In this document: positions 45,644 to 57,720 of the stretch, in pieces
Numbering within the stretch: position 1 is the stretch's first letter
Layout of the letters: the number at the start of each line of letters is the position of its first letter
Origin: Diplolepis rosae
Taxonomy: Eukaryota > Arthropoda > Insecta > Hymenoptera > Diplolepididae
Reading direction: 5' to 3'
DNA: 64,000 nt
NCBI GenBank assembly: GCA_030998225.1
Contig: JAPYXD010000522.1
Span: 3,286,001 to 3,350,000, forward strand
The notes under the pieces: generated by a model
Told to the model about the DNA's origin: nothing
The model's database searches: none
The model's input: only the letters and a program-made list of their open reading frames with translations
Program-made: the position numbers and the translations under genes

Positions 45644-48600
45644 TCAGAGTTCAGTGGTAGCCACTCCCCAATACTGTTGCATCCTCGAAGCATCTTGCTC
45701 TAGAGAATCCATTCCACTTCTTTCTTGAATAACTGCAAAATCATACTCCAGGTTGTACGGCATCAGTCGTTGCAAACTACCAAAGTAGGCAGCATTCGGA
45801 CCACCATTTAAGAGTCTCCTTCCACTGCCAAACCTGACCATAGATGATCTAGGAAGAACAGGATTGAAGGATCTGGCACTGCCGAATCGTTTGGACAAAA
45901 AAGGCAAGTTACCAGCTAGCTGTGGTGTTGATCTTGACTGACCTCTTCTTAAAGGTGACCTAGTCAAGGTATCCAGTTCCTTATCAAAAAGAAGTTGAGT
46001 GTTTTGCTCCAGCATGTATTCCCAGCAGCGAAACTGTTCGTCACTCAGAGCCCCTGACCTTTCAGAAGTCATCTCATCCTGCGCTGGAATGCAAACAGGT
46101 GACTTTCTGGAAACACTTTCTTGCAGAATTGCATTTTTTCGAACCTTGTGCGCAGCTCTAGAGGCTGTACTTCCTGTCCAAGTGCGTCCAGAAGGCCTTC
46201 GAGATTTGAAAGTGCTCTCACTGGTTTGATCGGATTGACCACTTGGTGAACTTCGATCGTCTCCAAAAGGCGGACTATCGTTCTCTGCTCGTTCTGATGT
46301 CCTTGAGTTCTTAAATAAACGAGCTGATCCGTTGTGAGACTTATTTGACCTATTATTAATAATAATTAAATTTAATAATTGAAAATATAATAATAACTAT
46401 TAACTAAATTGACTATTGACAAAGCTTGAAATCATACCGATTGACTATATTCTTCATGACTCCATTGAGATAATAACCCTCGTTCACGTGACAACAACAG
46501 GGAGCTGGAGGCTTATGTGGCGTTGCTGGAAGACAACAAGGACAAGAACATCCTCCCTCGCTTTGATTTCGGTTCTTGCTTACTGCTTGTCTAAGTTCTC
46601 TCATCAGTTGATCCATATCACCTTGTCCAGGACCTGTGAGTCTGACAACAATAATACTGAGATTATCCTCAGCTCCATAGGCTTGAGCTAAATCCTGTAG
46701 CCTCTTTGCTGCAAGAACGGGACTTGCTTCAGCTCTAGCTTCTCTGACTGCTTCTTGAACACTGAGAACATCCCAAAGCCTTCTGTTTGCGATAATAATG
46801 AACTCATCATCGTCTTCGAGTAAAACTTCTTCTGCTGTTGGATCAGGAACGACGAGTGGAAACATAGCTGCATTGCCCAGCTGATTCTTTACTCCAGTTT
46901 TCTTAGATGGAGCTAAAGTTAAAGGACCAGCTGCTCGACATAGAACCGCCTTGGCTTCTCCAGATGATGTGACTTTTAGAGAATATTTTCTCGTCGTTCG
47001 CGGGTAGCCTTGTGTGTTGGGCAGTCTTGTGATGTGACATAGGGTTGCATCTATTCCATACTTTTGACCTTTCTCTTTCAGCTCTCTGTGTGCTGACAGC
47101 AAAGTGTACTTGCAGTATTCATTTGAGGTTTCCCTAATGGTTCTCTCTTCCAAAAGAAGACGAGGTATCATTTCTTGAAGAGCACTCGGTGCTTCCTGAT
47201 TTGAACCGCCATCGAATATTCCAAAGAGTCCTTCTACGTTGCAGAAAGTGGGCATTCTCACTTGGGAAATATAGAGCCTGTAAAATTAAAAAAATATATA
47301 TATATTATTAATTATAATTATTTCACAAATAAATTACTTAGTTATTTAGATTGAGCAGCAATATACTTTTCTCTCGCCCCTGCTGTCTCTGAAAATCCTA
47401 ATCTCCAAGGCTGTTCCAATCCTCTTTCTGCGGCAACAGTTTCTGACTGTTGAGGGTGAGATGGCAAACTCGGCCTATTTTGACCAGACACATCAACCAG
47501 AGAAACTGGCCTTTGTGACCTATAAACCTGGAATTGCCTTGGGTCTACGTGGAGATGAGTGTTGCAGGATATATCTAGAAATTGTAACTGGGGAGGTACC
47601 AGCGTAGCCAAATTCACTCTGTCCAGTTGGTTGTGAGCTAAATCCAACACCTATTATGAGTAAATGTTGAAGATTATTTTCAAAATATATATCACTCTTT
47701 CTTCTGTCACGCCAATTGAATTTGATGATTTTGTCTCAAATTAAAAGCAATCTATTAATACCTTCAAGGATGTAGTCTTGTTAAACGTAGGACACGTTAA
47801 AAGTCGATTGGAATGCACTCGCAGAACTCGCAAGTGCTGCAAGTTTGCAACATTATCTGGAAGATATTGCAGACGGTTTCCTGATAGCACCAATTCTTCC
47901 AGTTCAGACCACGATGCTATGCAGCTGTGAAAATACAAGTGAAATTATTATAATATCTTTGTCTAAGGTTTTACTGTAAAAAAAAAATTCTGTCTTTCGA
48001 GATTTTAACCGGCCTTAAAAAGAAAAAACGTTCTCAATGGAAGCAACCCTATCATTCTTCAATATTTGTTTTGAAATTTTTTTATAGTTCTCTTTGTAAG
48101 ATGAAACAATGTTTTTTGTTTTTATCTTGCGCAAATATGTTAAAAATTTTCTATCATTCTGACAACTGAAAGAAATATATCGCAGTAATTACACACTCTT
48201 TCGTTTATCAGTTAATAAGCATTTATTTTATTATGCAAGACCATTCTTCTTTATCTAATATCATGTGTTGAGAAAAATAAAACGAGCCTCTATATCGCCT
48301 TTGTTTTATTAAATATTATTTTGATTATGATTTTCAAAGCTAAGTTGAACTGATTCTTTCATCCATTTAGATCATTTTCATCATCATGTACCATGACTTG
48401 GACTTTTGAGTTTATTTTGATTAAAAAAATTTAGAACATTAGAGTGCTTCCCCTACTTATCACAAAATATCAAATTAATTTTTTCATATTTCTGGAATAA
48501 AAATTGCCCAACAGCAATCAATATTTTTGGTTGAAATTTTCGAACATGACGAAAAACGTATTAACGGAGGGTTATAGATTTTTATTATCTTTGAACATTA

Positions 48601-51600
48601 AAAAGAAATGAACTCCTGTTTTACCAACATTATAAATTTTTCAACTTTTCAATACCAATTAGTCTATAACTCTCCATTAATGTATCCTTTGTCGTGTCTA
48701 AAAGTATCAGCCAAAAATAGGCTTAATATGAAACTTACCTCTCTGGGAGAGTATCCAATACATTATAAGCTATATGTAGAACTCTTAAAGATGTAAGTTT
48801 TGATAGAGAGTCGAGGGCAGCGTCAGTTAAAGAATTCCCTGTCAAATACAGCTTTTCTAGTGCGTGACAGATCTGCCCATTGTTACATCCGTTATCAGAG
48901 AAAATTAATTCTGAGAGTCGATTATTTGAAAGATTTAAAACCCTCATTCTGGAAAAATACATATATATATATGTAGGAATTCATCTTGGCTTTCCCTGGG
49001 GAAGTTTCGGATTGGAATTCAATCCAAGTGAATTAGAACTATTCCGAGCTATCCCAAAATGTTTTTAAACTAACCCAAAAAATATTGTGAATTTCGTTCG
49101 ATTCAATTTGGTTGAAAATCAATTTGAATGGAGCCGAATTAAAGTTTTAATCTGAATCAGGCTGGATAAATTTGAACTCGGGGTGATCTAAATAGAATTT
49201 TCAGACCGAATAAGTTCGAGTGAATAATTCGTATTGAAAATTCGGTTTAGATCAACCTGAGATCGGATAATTCGGAATAAAAACTTGCATTTTATTAATT
49301 CGGATTAATTTTTAACAGATTTGAATCGAACGGTATTTAAAACTTTTTTTCAGGTTGGTTCGAAATGGCTCAGATTCGCTAGGATTGATATCTTTTCCAG
49401 AACTTTCGCCAGCGTTTTCTATATATCAGAAAATTATTTGGCATTTTCTAATGATCTGCTTGACTTGAATAAACTTACTTTTCGGTATTTGCGAAAAAAG
49501 TTGTCGGTAACGCTGTGAGAGCATTGCCCTGAAGAGTTAAGTGAACAATGTTAAGTGGTCGTCTTGGAGGTGGAAGAGCTTGTAACCTATTATGAGGTAA
49601 ATGGAGTACTTCAAGTTTCGAAGGCTGAGACAACAATCTATCGGGAAGAGCTGTCAAAGCATTATGAGAAGCAAACAAAGCCCTTAACACGGGCAATTCT
49701 GGTGTCCACTCAGGAAGAGAATCCAGTGAATTGCTAGTAATTAGATAAAGGGAAAAGAATTAATTGCCATAATACCGTTTCATTGTAACTTTAACTATCA
49801 TAGAGAACTCGGAGAACCAGTTAAGGTAGTTGTCATGCCAATAAAAAATAATAGACATTTTTTTACATATATCACGTTATAGCTTTTAATAATGTTTTTT
49901 GTAATAGAATTTTTTCTTACTATCGCTTCTTTCTAATTTTTTAAAAATGGTTGGATTTATATAAATATTAAATATTAATACTAAGGGTTGATATAAGTCC
50001 TGTTCATTATTTTTATAAATCATGACTTACTTTTTTCGGTGAAAATATTCTTTACAATTTTACTGTTTCCAATTTTAGAAATAAAGTTTTCAGTGGTTAA
50101 AATAATTCAAAGAATTTTTTTATTAACTATATTTAAATATTTTTCACTTAGTTTCGAAATTAAAAAGAGTAGAGTTGTAGAGAATATTTTCCCCGAAAAA
50201 ATAAGCCATGATTTATAAAATTTAATCATTTTTGAAAAATTGGTAAGAAGTGTTAGTAAGGACAAATTTTATTTCAAAAAATATTATTAAAAGTATTTTT
50301 TTTTTGTGAATTTAAAATTTTTAAATAAAAAATAATATATTTTATGATGTAGGACACGATTGATAATATCATTTCAAATCTTAACATGATAGAAAAACTT
50401 TTTTTTCAGAGACCTGATTTTTGACACGAGGACTACCTTAAATCCTAATTCTTTTGAAAAAGGAATATGAGATATGTATACTTACTAAGAAACATCTAAA
50501 TGTTCCAGATTGGTAGGTGTTGGTTCAATGGTCAATTTTTTCAATCCTGAAAAGGAAATCAACTTATTACAAAAACTGATATTAAAAAAATAAACATTAT
50601 AATGACATCTTACTATTATTTCCAGCAATTAGTGAAACTAAATTTCTCCCACAGACAGTCAATTCTGTTAGTGAATTTCGAGCACATCGAACACTTTTAA
50701 GTTCCTGTAGAGCACTGATGTCAAGTTTCTCAATACTATTTTCACTCACGTCTAGGTGCGTTAAATTCTAAAAAACAAATTTTATAATCATCATTTTGTT
50801 CAGAGTAAAAAGACATTTTCTTTTCTATATATTTAGATTAAGAAACTCACCCCGTAATTTCCGAGTATGATGTTTCCTTTCAAGTGATTATTCCGTAAAT
50901 TAACTTTTTGTAGATTATTTTGATTATTCTTCTCATCTTTATGGGCCTTAGCGTGATCCACTTTCGAGAGAACATCCTGAAAATTAACAATTTCAATATA
51001 TATTAAAATTTCTTAACTTTTCAATCCTTGAAATTTCTATTAAAAAAAAAATGTTGTTGAATTAACAAATATTTTGGTTAGTAAAATTCGGTTGATCCAA
51101 CCAAATATTTTAGTTACTTTTAATTTTCAAGTATTTATTATATCCAATCAAAAAGTTCAGTTGAGTTAATAAAATACCTACTTTGTGAATTCAAAAAAAC
51201 AATTTTGTTTGATGAAAAACATTTTTTTCCGGTTGTCGAAAACTTTTTTTCAAAAGGGTGAAATTAAGAGAGTCAATTTCAAGTATTAAATTATTATAAA
51301 TTTTTTGTAAAAGAATACACGCAAAAAAGATTCATACAATTGACAATTATTTTAACAAAATAACTTTTTATTCAATTTTACAAGAAGTTCGCTACAGTCA
51401 ATAGATTTTCTCTACGTTTCACCTATCTTCCAGTAAATCCTTCTCAATTTCGATTTTTGTAGATTTTACTGGACTGAATATTTTTTCTATGCCTAGACTT
51501 TTTAGAGTTGCATGATATAAGCTTCTTAAAATGTTACGTTATTAGGTGCGAATTACATTTATGCCTAAATTCGTACGGCTTCAAGCTTTTTGTTAACCCC

Positions 51601-53594
51601 TGTGCAAGTGTTTATGAAATACAGAGTGAGGAATATGACGATTTAATTTATCTGAGTTCTAAGTTTATCAGTTTATCGTTATCAAATGACGAGAACCCCA
51701 TCAGTGTTGTGCAGTTACGCTCTTAAGCGTAACTCGAGGTTCTCGTTCTTTACGATTTTTACACGAAGTAAAATACGTCTCTTACGTAATTTATCTTCCA
51801 CCACAGAAAAAATACATTATGTAAAAAACTAGAGACCTAAAATACGTAAAAGACCTGGTAAAATACTGTTAAAAACTAAGTAAATTACCTAGAGTAAATT
51901 ACGTACCCATCTCTGAACTACACATGTGATTCGCGATATGGATTCTTTTGATTTCGCGCTTGCGCCATAGACAACGCTCATGTTAGTTCGGACTTTACCC
52001 GCCAGATTTCACGATTCTCACTCTCTCTCGCAAATGAATTGAGTTGCTGTACAAGATATTTAGGATGCCGAATCGTGAAATGGCACTCTGGTTTCCCTTC
52101 AATATACGTTTAAATCTTTCGCCTTTTACTAAAGATTTCCGTGGAGGGGAACAACTGATGAGTCTATAAGACAATTTTTTTCTGTACCCGGCGAAAGCTG
52201 GGTCATAATTCAAATCTAAAAATAATTATTGCAGGTTAATAATATTTGCAGGCTAATAATATTATTTTATTTTTTTTATCCTATATTAAATCACCTGATA
52301 ATAAGTATTTTTCTTCAAGTTTATTAATTTAATTTTATAGATTAATTGATTTCATCCATAACATTCCTAAAGTGAATAATGATGATAGATTATACTTATT
52401 TTTAATTTTTAAAATTTATTTAATTTAATTAGTAATTTGAATTTAATTAAATTTATAATATTTAATTTATATACATTCTGATTTTTGTTAGCAAAGATTG
52501 GAATAAAATGATATTCAATTTATTATCAATGTATCGATTTGTACAAATATATAGGGTATTTTATTTAAATTTGAGCATCGTAATATTTTGAAAACAAGGG
52601 GTTTAGAAAAATTGTAAAATGTTGCTTTGGCATAGGGTCAGTTTCTTTTTATTTTTATCGATTAAAAATTATCAATTTTAGATATTAAAATACGCAAAAA
52701 AGGAAGGCAAACATGCTACTTCATTTTAAATTGCAAGCTATGAGATAAGTTTTTGAGTTCTATGATTGTCCTTATTTTAATTATCTCCTATATTTTAGTC
52801 ATTTACAGAAATTTTTAATTAATCTTTTAAATTATGGCACTGAAGACGCCCCCCATACGTGGCCAAATCGTTTGCCTTTCTTTTTTGCGTATTTTTATAT
52901 CTAACATTGATAATTTTTAATCGATGAAAATAAAAAGAAACCGACCCTATGCCAAAGCAACGAGAAATTAATAAAAATTTTATAAAAATGTTTCGGATAG
53001 AAGTTGTAAGGCTTGTAAAAACCAATTTGTTAAAATACCTATACTTTTTATCCAGGGCCTGTGTTATACTTTATAAGACCAAAGTAGATTTTTTTCAAAT
53101 GAGAAGTCCTACTTTTTATTACAGATTTATTTATTCTTGAATAATATTTTGGGATCCATGGAAAGAGTTTAGGGAAAAATGACCAGAAATAAAAGTATCT
53201 TACATTGAATTTAAAAATCTGAATCTGTAATAAAAAGCAGGGCTTCTGATTTAAAAAAAAAACTTAGGTCCAAAATATATATACTTTGTTGAATTCCCCT
53301 TTCTAAACGTTACAATTTTTATCCGAAAATTTCGTTTTCGTGATATTAGAGCGTTTAAATTGAATCGAAACACTATGTAAATATTGATCTATTTATTTAT
53401 GTTGATAATCGATCTAAATAAAAAATAATCAACGAATATAACATACCGTAATTGCCAAAGCTCGCATTTTCAGAAAAGACGGTAGATTGCTGATCGAATT
53501 GCCTGCTAAAGAAATGCTCTTCAAGTAACGCAGTTCTATCAGTTGTTCAGGTATTTCTACGATACCATTACGGTCAAGATTCAACTCCTGCAAG
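45644..53594 (-). CDS. Phlpp: PHLPP: leucine-rich repeat and PP2C-type protein phosphatase, last ten coding exons
   Basis: Serine/threonine phosphatase; known members act on the hydrophobic motif of AKT and PKC. Exons right to left: 53,447-53,594, 50,851-50,976, 50,614-50,767, 50,486-50,546, 49,479-49,733, 48,739-48,948, 47,762-47,924, 47,367-47,650, 46,438-47,277 and 45,644-46,349. GT/AG borders and phases agree; 981 residues are visible. About the first 430 residues are leucine-rich repeats (LQELNLDRNGIVEIPEQL; HLDVSYNSL; VLDLAHNQL). A linker leads to the PP2C domain (about 465-700), with GLFGIFDGGSN in place of the canonical DGHGG and GAEDNLSIIVV at the end, both PHLPP hallmarks. A Cys/Pro-rich and then Ser/Arg-rich tail ends TTEL, a class-I PDZ-binding form. 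Exons encoding earlier repeats and any PH domain were not found to the right. Confidence 0.94.
48949..49478. repeat. PHLPP intron containing a relic of the 7.5-9.3 kb satellite unit
   Basis: About 48,975-49,400 carries GAATTCAATCCAAGTGAATT, TTCGTTCGATTCAATTTGG and CCAGAACTTTCGCCAGCG, in the style of the tandem array (some words inverted). It is a single diverged unit, so the family disperses as well as tandemly repeats. Confidence 0.65.
49821..50441. mobile_element. TTAA-ended foldback element (TTAAGGTAGT), copy in a PHLPP intron
   Basis: 621 bp starting TTAAGGTAGTTGTCATGCC and ending ACACGAGGACTACCTTAA. Internal CTTACTATCGCTTCTTTC is matched in inverse by GGTAAGAAGTGTTAG. Same family as 58,377-58,997. 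TTAA at both ends may be a 4-bp target duplication. No coding capacity. Confidence 0.7.
51311..51500. repeat. Dispersed repeat with ACACGCAAAAAAGATT end
   Basis: Begins ACACGCAAAAAAGATTCATA and contains TTTTACAAGAAGTTCG, AATAGATTTTCT and GTAGATTTTACTGGA. These words recur at 14,440-14,605, 57,050-57,320 and 57,600-58,085, with TTTCTGCGTGTT as the opposite end. Full borders are not established. Confidence 0.45.
52033..52053 (+). promoter_or_regulatory. Candidate proximal sequence element of the U5 gene
   Basis: TGAATTGAGTTGCTGTACA lies about 35-50 bp before the U5 start, where insect snRNA genes carry a PSEA. Similarity to the fly consensus is partial, so the call rests mainly on position. 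Confidence 0.4.
52082..52204 (+). ncRNA. U5: U5 spliceosomal snRNA
   Basis: U5 RNA aligns exon ends during both splicing steps. The invariant loop I, CGCCTTTTAC, is at 52,120-52,129, inside the conserved arms AAATCTTT and AAAGATTTCCG. Stem I is GTTTCCC paired with GGGGAAC. Compared with the human stem as I recall it (GUUUCUC with GAGGAAC), one U-A pair has become C-G on both sides. The Sm-binding AATTTTTTT is at 52,173-52,181, followed by a 3' stem-loop ACCCGG-CGAAAG-CTGGGT. Order and spacing are those of a full-length gene. It sits in a PHLPP intron on the opposite strand, with its own candidate promoter. A minus-strand open frame across it is a shadow. Confidence 0.93.
52205..52620. other. 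AT-rich PHLPP intron, downstream of U5
   Basis: No feature recognised apart from the AT-rich U5 3' flank, where a 3' processing box would lie. Confidence 0.4.
52621..52961. mobile_element. Foldback repeat with ~100-bp arms
   Basis: 341 bp. GTTGCTTTGGCATAGGGTC at the left is matched in inverse by GACCCTATGCCAAAGCAAC at the right. Complementarity extends through the ATCGATTAAAAATTATCAA and GCGTATTTTTATATC regions. The only open frames are arm translations. Probably a MITE; no clear target duplication. Confidence 0.7.
53077..53271. repeat. Inverted repeat with ~54-bp arms
   Basis: The left arm (53,077-53,130; GAGAAGTCC ... CTTTTTATTACAGATT) pairs imperfectly with the right arm (53,218-53,271; AATCTGTAATAAAAAG ... 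GGGCTTCTG). It lies just outside the PHLPP exon at 53,447. Confidence 0.55.
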
Positions 53595-54045
53595 CTGAAA
53601 AAATTGAAAAATGTACAAGCACTTTATAATTAGAAAAAACGCAACCAAACATAAATCTTTGACTAAAATAATTAACCTTTTTTTATTTTCTAACATTTAT
53701 TTATTTTTGCCAGACCACGTGACGTGGGTAATTGCAGTCACAGTATGTAATATATAAATAATGTTGAAAATAATATAATTAAAAAAATAATATTATAAAT
53801 GCTTTATTAAAAAATAGAAAAATAAATTTTTTCCAGATCGACTCAAAACAATTTGAATAAACCCCACTTCATAAAAATGAGCCGAAAAAAATGATTTGAT
53901 GGTTTTTCAAAAATTGTGACTAAAAGATTTGAAGTAATTAAAAATTGCAGTATTATTATTGATAATATTGTCCAAGAAATCAAAAATTATTTTGAACGAA
54001 AGTTCTGAACACACAAAAAACTTGTTTTATCAGGCTTTTGATTCA

Positions 54046-54357
54046 ACTTTTTTTTCTTATCGCTAAACACTAATTTTGAAAAAAATTGGATATTAATAAT
54101 GAGAGATCTTTTCCTGTAAAAGAGATTCTTCACAAATTAAACGCGTATAATTTTTTAATTAATTCTTTAATTCTTAAGGGAATCTCATTGACGTGACTTT
54201 ATCTAATACTCTTTGTGCTTCCCATTCTGAAATTAATAACTCAATTGGATTTTCCGTAGCATATAAACGTGAAAGAAAGATCAAGGTGTAAATAAATTCT
54301 CATTAATTAAAATTCAATCATTTTTCAAAATTAGTGTTTAGCGTCAAGAAAAAAATT
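54046..54357. repeat. Inverted repeat in the PHLPP upstream region
   Basis: TTATCGCTAAACACTAATTTTGAAAAA (in part, 54,057-54,083) is matched by the inverse TTTTTCAAAATTAGTGTTTAGCG (54,321-54,343). The arms are short; it is possibly an eroded foldback related to the TTAAGGTAGT family, which shares the TTCTTATCGCT word. Confidence 0.5.
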
Positions 54358-54799
54358 GTGTTGTCAAAAAAAATGTGTTTAAATAAATAATTTCTGTATT
54401 TATGCTCAACATTTTTTAATGAAGAATCTTTTCCTTTTTAAACAATACCATTAAATTAAATATTTTTTCTCGAGCAACAACTTTATATTCTTGACTTTTT
54501 TCATAATTGTATTATTTCGTTTAAAACAATCTTTTGAAAAATGTAAAAAGTGGTTTTTCCATTTTTTCCAAATTTTCCGCTGATTTTAGTCGAATAAACT
54601 ATGCATTAAAATTGCAGCTATTTTTTTGCTCCACAATTTTTGTCTAAACTATTTTTTTATTGTCATTGTACTTGTTGCTCCTCAGCGCGTTCAAGTTGCG
54701 CGTTCCGGAAAACCCACCCGCAAGTTGCGAGAAACGACGCGTAGATGTACCTACTATTTGTATATATAATATAAAAGCGACCTACAAGCCTATAAGTAA

Positions 54800-55060
54800 C
54801 AATCAGTCAAATTTTTACTGATTGAATCAGTGAGTTGCCTTTTCACTGATTCACCAGTTAAAAAATATATTTCACTTTTAAATCAGTTGATTATCACTAA
54901 TTGAATCAGTGGAAAAAATATTTTCACTGTTGAATCAGTTAATTTTCACTGAAGCAATCAGTGGAATTTGACTGATTTACAGTAACCTCTTTTTAGCTAT
55001 TTGAATCAGTCAAATTTAACTGATAATCAGTAGATTTTCACTGATTCATATTTAGAGAGC
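54800..55060. mobile_element. Palindromic MITE family S, copy 8 (left end lost)
   Basis: Begins inside the left arm (AACAATCAGTCAAATTTTTAC), includes the ACAGTAACCTCTTTTTAGC core and ends CATATTTAGAGAGCA. Confidence 0.8.
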
Positions 55061-55103
55061 AGGGGAGCCAAAATATTTTTAGTGTAACAAAATTTTTTTT
55101 CTA

Positions 55104-56658
55104 CACTGAAAAAATTGGTTAGTAAAACCAACTACTTCGGTTTGTAAAATATGCCTCAGCTATTTTATTAGTTAGCGCAACAATTTTTACATTCTCATCA
55201 TGGATGAGAAGGTATTGGTTTTATGTGAATAATGACTTTCGAAATTTTCATCAAATCTTTACGTTTTGAGACCCCCTGAGTCAGAAAAAATGGTTTTTAC
55301 GAAAGTGTCTGTCTGTCTGTCTGAAGGTCGTGTGCGGCATAACTCTCGATAGAATTATCAGATTGAATTGAGCTTTGGTACACTTTATCGGAGCCGAAAA
55401 AGTAAGGACAAGTTCGTTAACCAGCCACATCCAATCAAAATTGAGGGATGGAGCACTACTTTTGTGTTTTTGAAAATAATTTTTTGAAAAAATCAAAAAT
55501 TCCAATCCTGGTTTTTGATAGTGCTCATAAATCTCTACAAATTATCCTTATAACATTTTTTGATTAAATCAAAATTAGAAATGTTACAGCATATTCAAAT
55601 TCGAAAAAAGTCAATATCAAAATTCCATTTTCCAGTTAAATTATACGAGATACGAAAAAACGTTATGATACAATATTATTGAATACATAAAGACCTACAA
55701 ATTTGAATTATAACATTTTTTCATAAGATGCATATTTTTCTTTTTAATTAAAAAAAAACTATTGAAAATCCAAAATTCAATTTTTTTAACAATAATATTC
55801 GAAATACGAAAAAAACGTAAGAATACAAAGTTGTTCGTTTCAAAAAGATCTACAAATTTTGTCTGATACAGTTTCTGATAAAAGATATATTTTTCGTTTC
55901 AATTCCAAAAAATACGATAAAAATGAAAAAATTCCATTTTTTAGACAAAATATGTGAGATACAAAAAAAACATTTAGATGGAAAATTGTTTGCCTAAATG
56001 AGGTCTACAAATTCTGATAAAGAAATTTCGGGACAGGATGTATATTTTATGTTTTGATTTTTAATATTGAAAAAATTCGATTTTTTTCACCAAAATATTT
56101 GAGATACGAAATAAGCGTTGTTCTGCAAAATCGTTTCCTTAAATAAAGTCTACGATTGTTTTTCCTTTTTAGATATGTGGAAGAAAGTAAATTCTTTTAA
56201 TCATGTAATTTATTAAAAAGTTATACTGAAATATATACAGAAAATCGAGCGCGAAGCGCGAGTGTCATGATGAGAATGTGTTCCTTAAGGCCAATAGAGC
56301 CTTAAGTAAATTGAATTTCCTGTTTCACTTAAATTCAAAAAGAAATTCAGTGACTTTGAGAAAATGTGTAATTCACATCATCTGTAATATTATTATAAAA
56401 TTGGTTTGAGCTTCAGTATCAAAATATAAGAAATAAACTTAAATGTATGCGAAGAGCACAAGACCGAGCGCGAAGCGCGCGATGAGAATGTGCCCGCCAA
56501 GCGGGCAGATTTTTTTTGTTGGTGTTACTATCCAAGTTCTTGTGATAACAATTGAGATAGTAACACCAACAAAAAAAATTGTTGTGCTAACTAATAAAAT
56601 AGCTGAGGCATATTTTACAAACCGAAGTAGTTGGTTTTACTAACTATTTTTTTCAGTG
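55104..56658. mobile_element. Foldback CACTG MITE, second copy, split by a HINE
   Basis: 55,104-55,188 and 56,511-56,658 together reproduce the 229-bp element at 17,917 almost base for base. CACTGAAAAAATTGGTTAG is at the left, TTTTTCAGTG at the right, and TA lies on each side. The interruption falls in the T-run of the loop. The sister copy provides the empty-site sequence. Confidence 0.9.
55189..56510 (+). mobile_element. HINE-like element, copy C (inside the CACTG MITE)
   Basis: 1,322 bp with precise ends fixed by the interrupted MITE. The left end is ACATTCTCATCATGGATGAG. The right end is GATGAGAATGT, the 15-base palindromic GCCCGCCAAGCGGGC, then AGAT, with T-runs at both junctions. A GTCTGTCTGTCTGTCTG microsatellite lies at 55,307-55,323. 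The interior holds tandem TGTGAGATAC/CGAAATACG units and a GC-rich GCGCGAAGCGC block. No protein is encoded. Matches non-autonomous Helentron relatives. Confidence 0.85.
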
Positions 56659-57049
56659 TACACAAAGGACAAAAATTTTTAATTTGTTTGTCTAATTTGT
56701 TTTATAAAAATTTTGATTGTTATATTTTACCAAATATCATTAAATATTTATTATTCTAAGGAATACCTGAAGTCGTTCTGTCGATTGAAGGAAATTATAA
56801 TTTGAAAAAACCTCAAATTTAAATATTTTGCCACAAGAATTGTTTATAACAATGGTCATTGTTACCTTTTTAATTATTTTTGTGATTAAATGTCATTCCT
56901 ACATTAATACGAAGCACTTTTAGCAAAAAGAAATTTTTTTTACCGATAATAAGACTATTTGCCAATTTGTTTATAACAATTAAATGTAATAATCAACAAG
57001 TTATTTGTAAACAAATTATTAATACAAAAGTAAAGGAGACAAAAGTTTA

Positions 57050-57320
57050 GTACTTATTTTTACAATCTGACTTTTTAGTTAATTTTACAAGAAGTTCAGT
57101 TCAATGAACAGATTTTCTGTAGGATTAACCTAGTGTATAATAAAATCTGCGGAACTCGGATTTTTTCGTATTTTCTAGATTTTTAATGGCCGCTGATTGA
57201 ATTATACAGGAAATCTGTTAATAGAATCAAACTTGTTGTAAAATCTACTGAAAGATATAAAGTTGTAAAAATAAGTACCTAACTTCCCTTCAATTTTACA
57301 AATCTTCTTTCTGCGTGTTC
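57050..57320. repeat. Dispersed repeat ending AATCTTCTTTCTGCGTGTT
   Basis: Shares ATTTTACAAGAAGTTCAGTTCAATGAACAGATTTTCTGTA-type words (in part) with 51,340-51,420 and 57,640-57,690. The CTGCGTGT end is the inverse of the ACACGCA start at 51,311. Probably a non-autonomous DNA element; the left border is unclear. Confidence 0.45.
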
Positions 57321-57387
57321 ATTTTTTAAAATGAAGCGAAAGTATTCACTTTTATTCAATTAATGCATGGTTTGAACTAAAGTGAAA

Positions 57388-57416
57388 TTCAATATATATA
57401 TATATATATATATATA
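57388..57416. repeat. (AT)n microsatellite
   Basis: An uninterrupted run of ATATATAT about 26-28 bases long in non-coding DNA. Confidence 0.9.
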
Positions 57417-57720
57417 ACACAACGTCAGCAATCAACTTGAAGAAACCAAGTCACCGAAGCTAAACCAGTGATCCTCCCACAGGATGTGCAGTTGTGCGAG
57501 AAAGGTTATAATTTTATAGTGAAATCCTGCGATTCACCAATATTATTCTAACTTCGATTGATTTTTTAAACATTTGCTGTCTTTAAAATTCGATGATTCG
57601 TAAAATTGACAAGAAGTTCGGTACTAATTTTTACATGACTTTTTAGTAGATTTTGCAAGACGTTCAGTTCAATCAATAGATTTTCTGTATGTTTCGCCTA
57701 CCTTCTCGTAAAATCTACTA

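Noticed and set aside
51995..52213. Minus-strand 72-codon open frame
   Set aside because: It lies antisense across the U5 snRNA and has no protein features.
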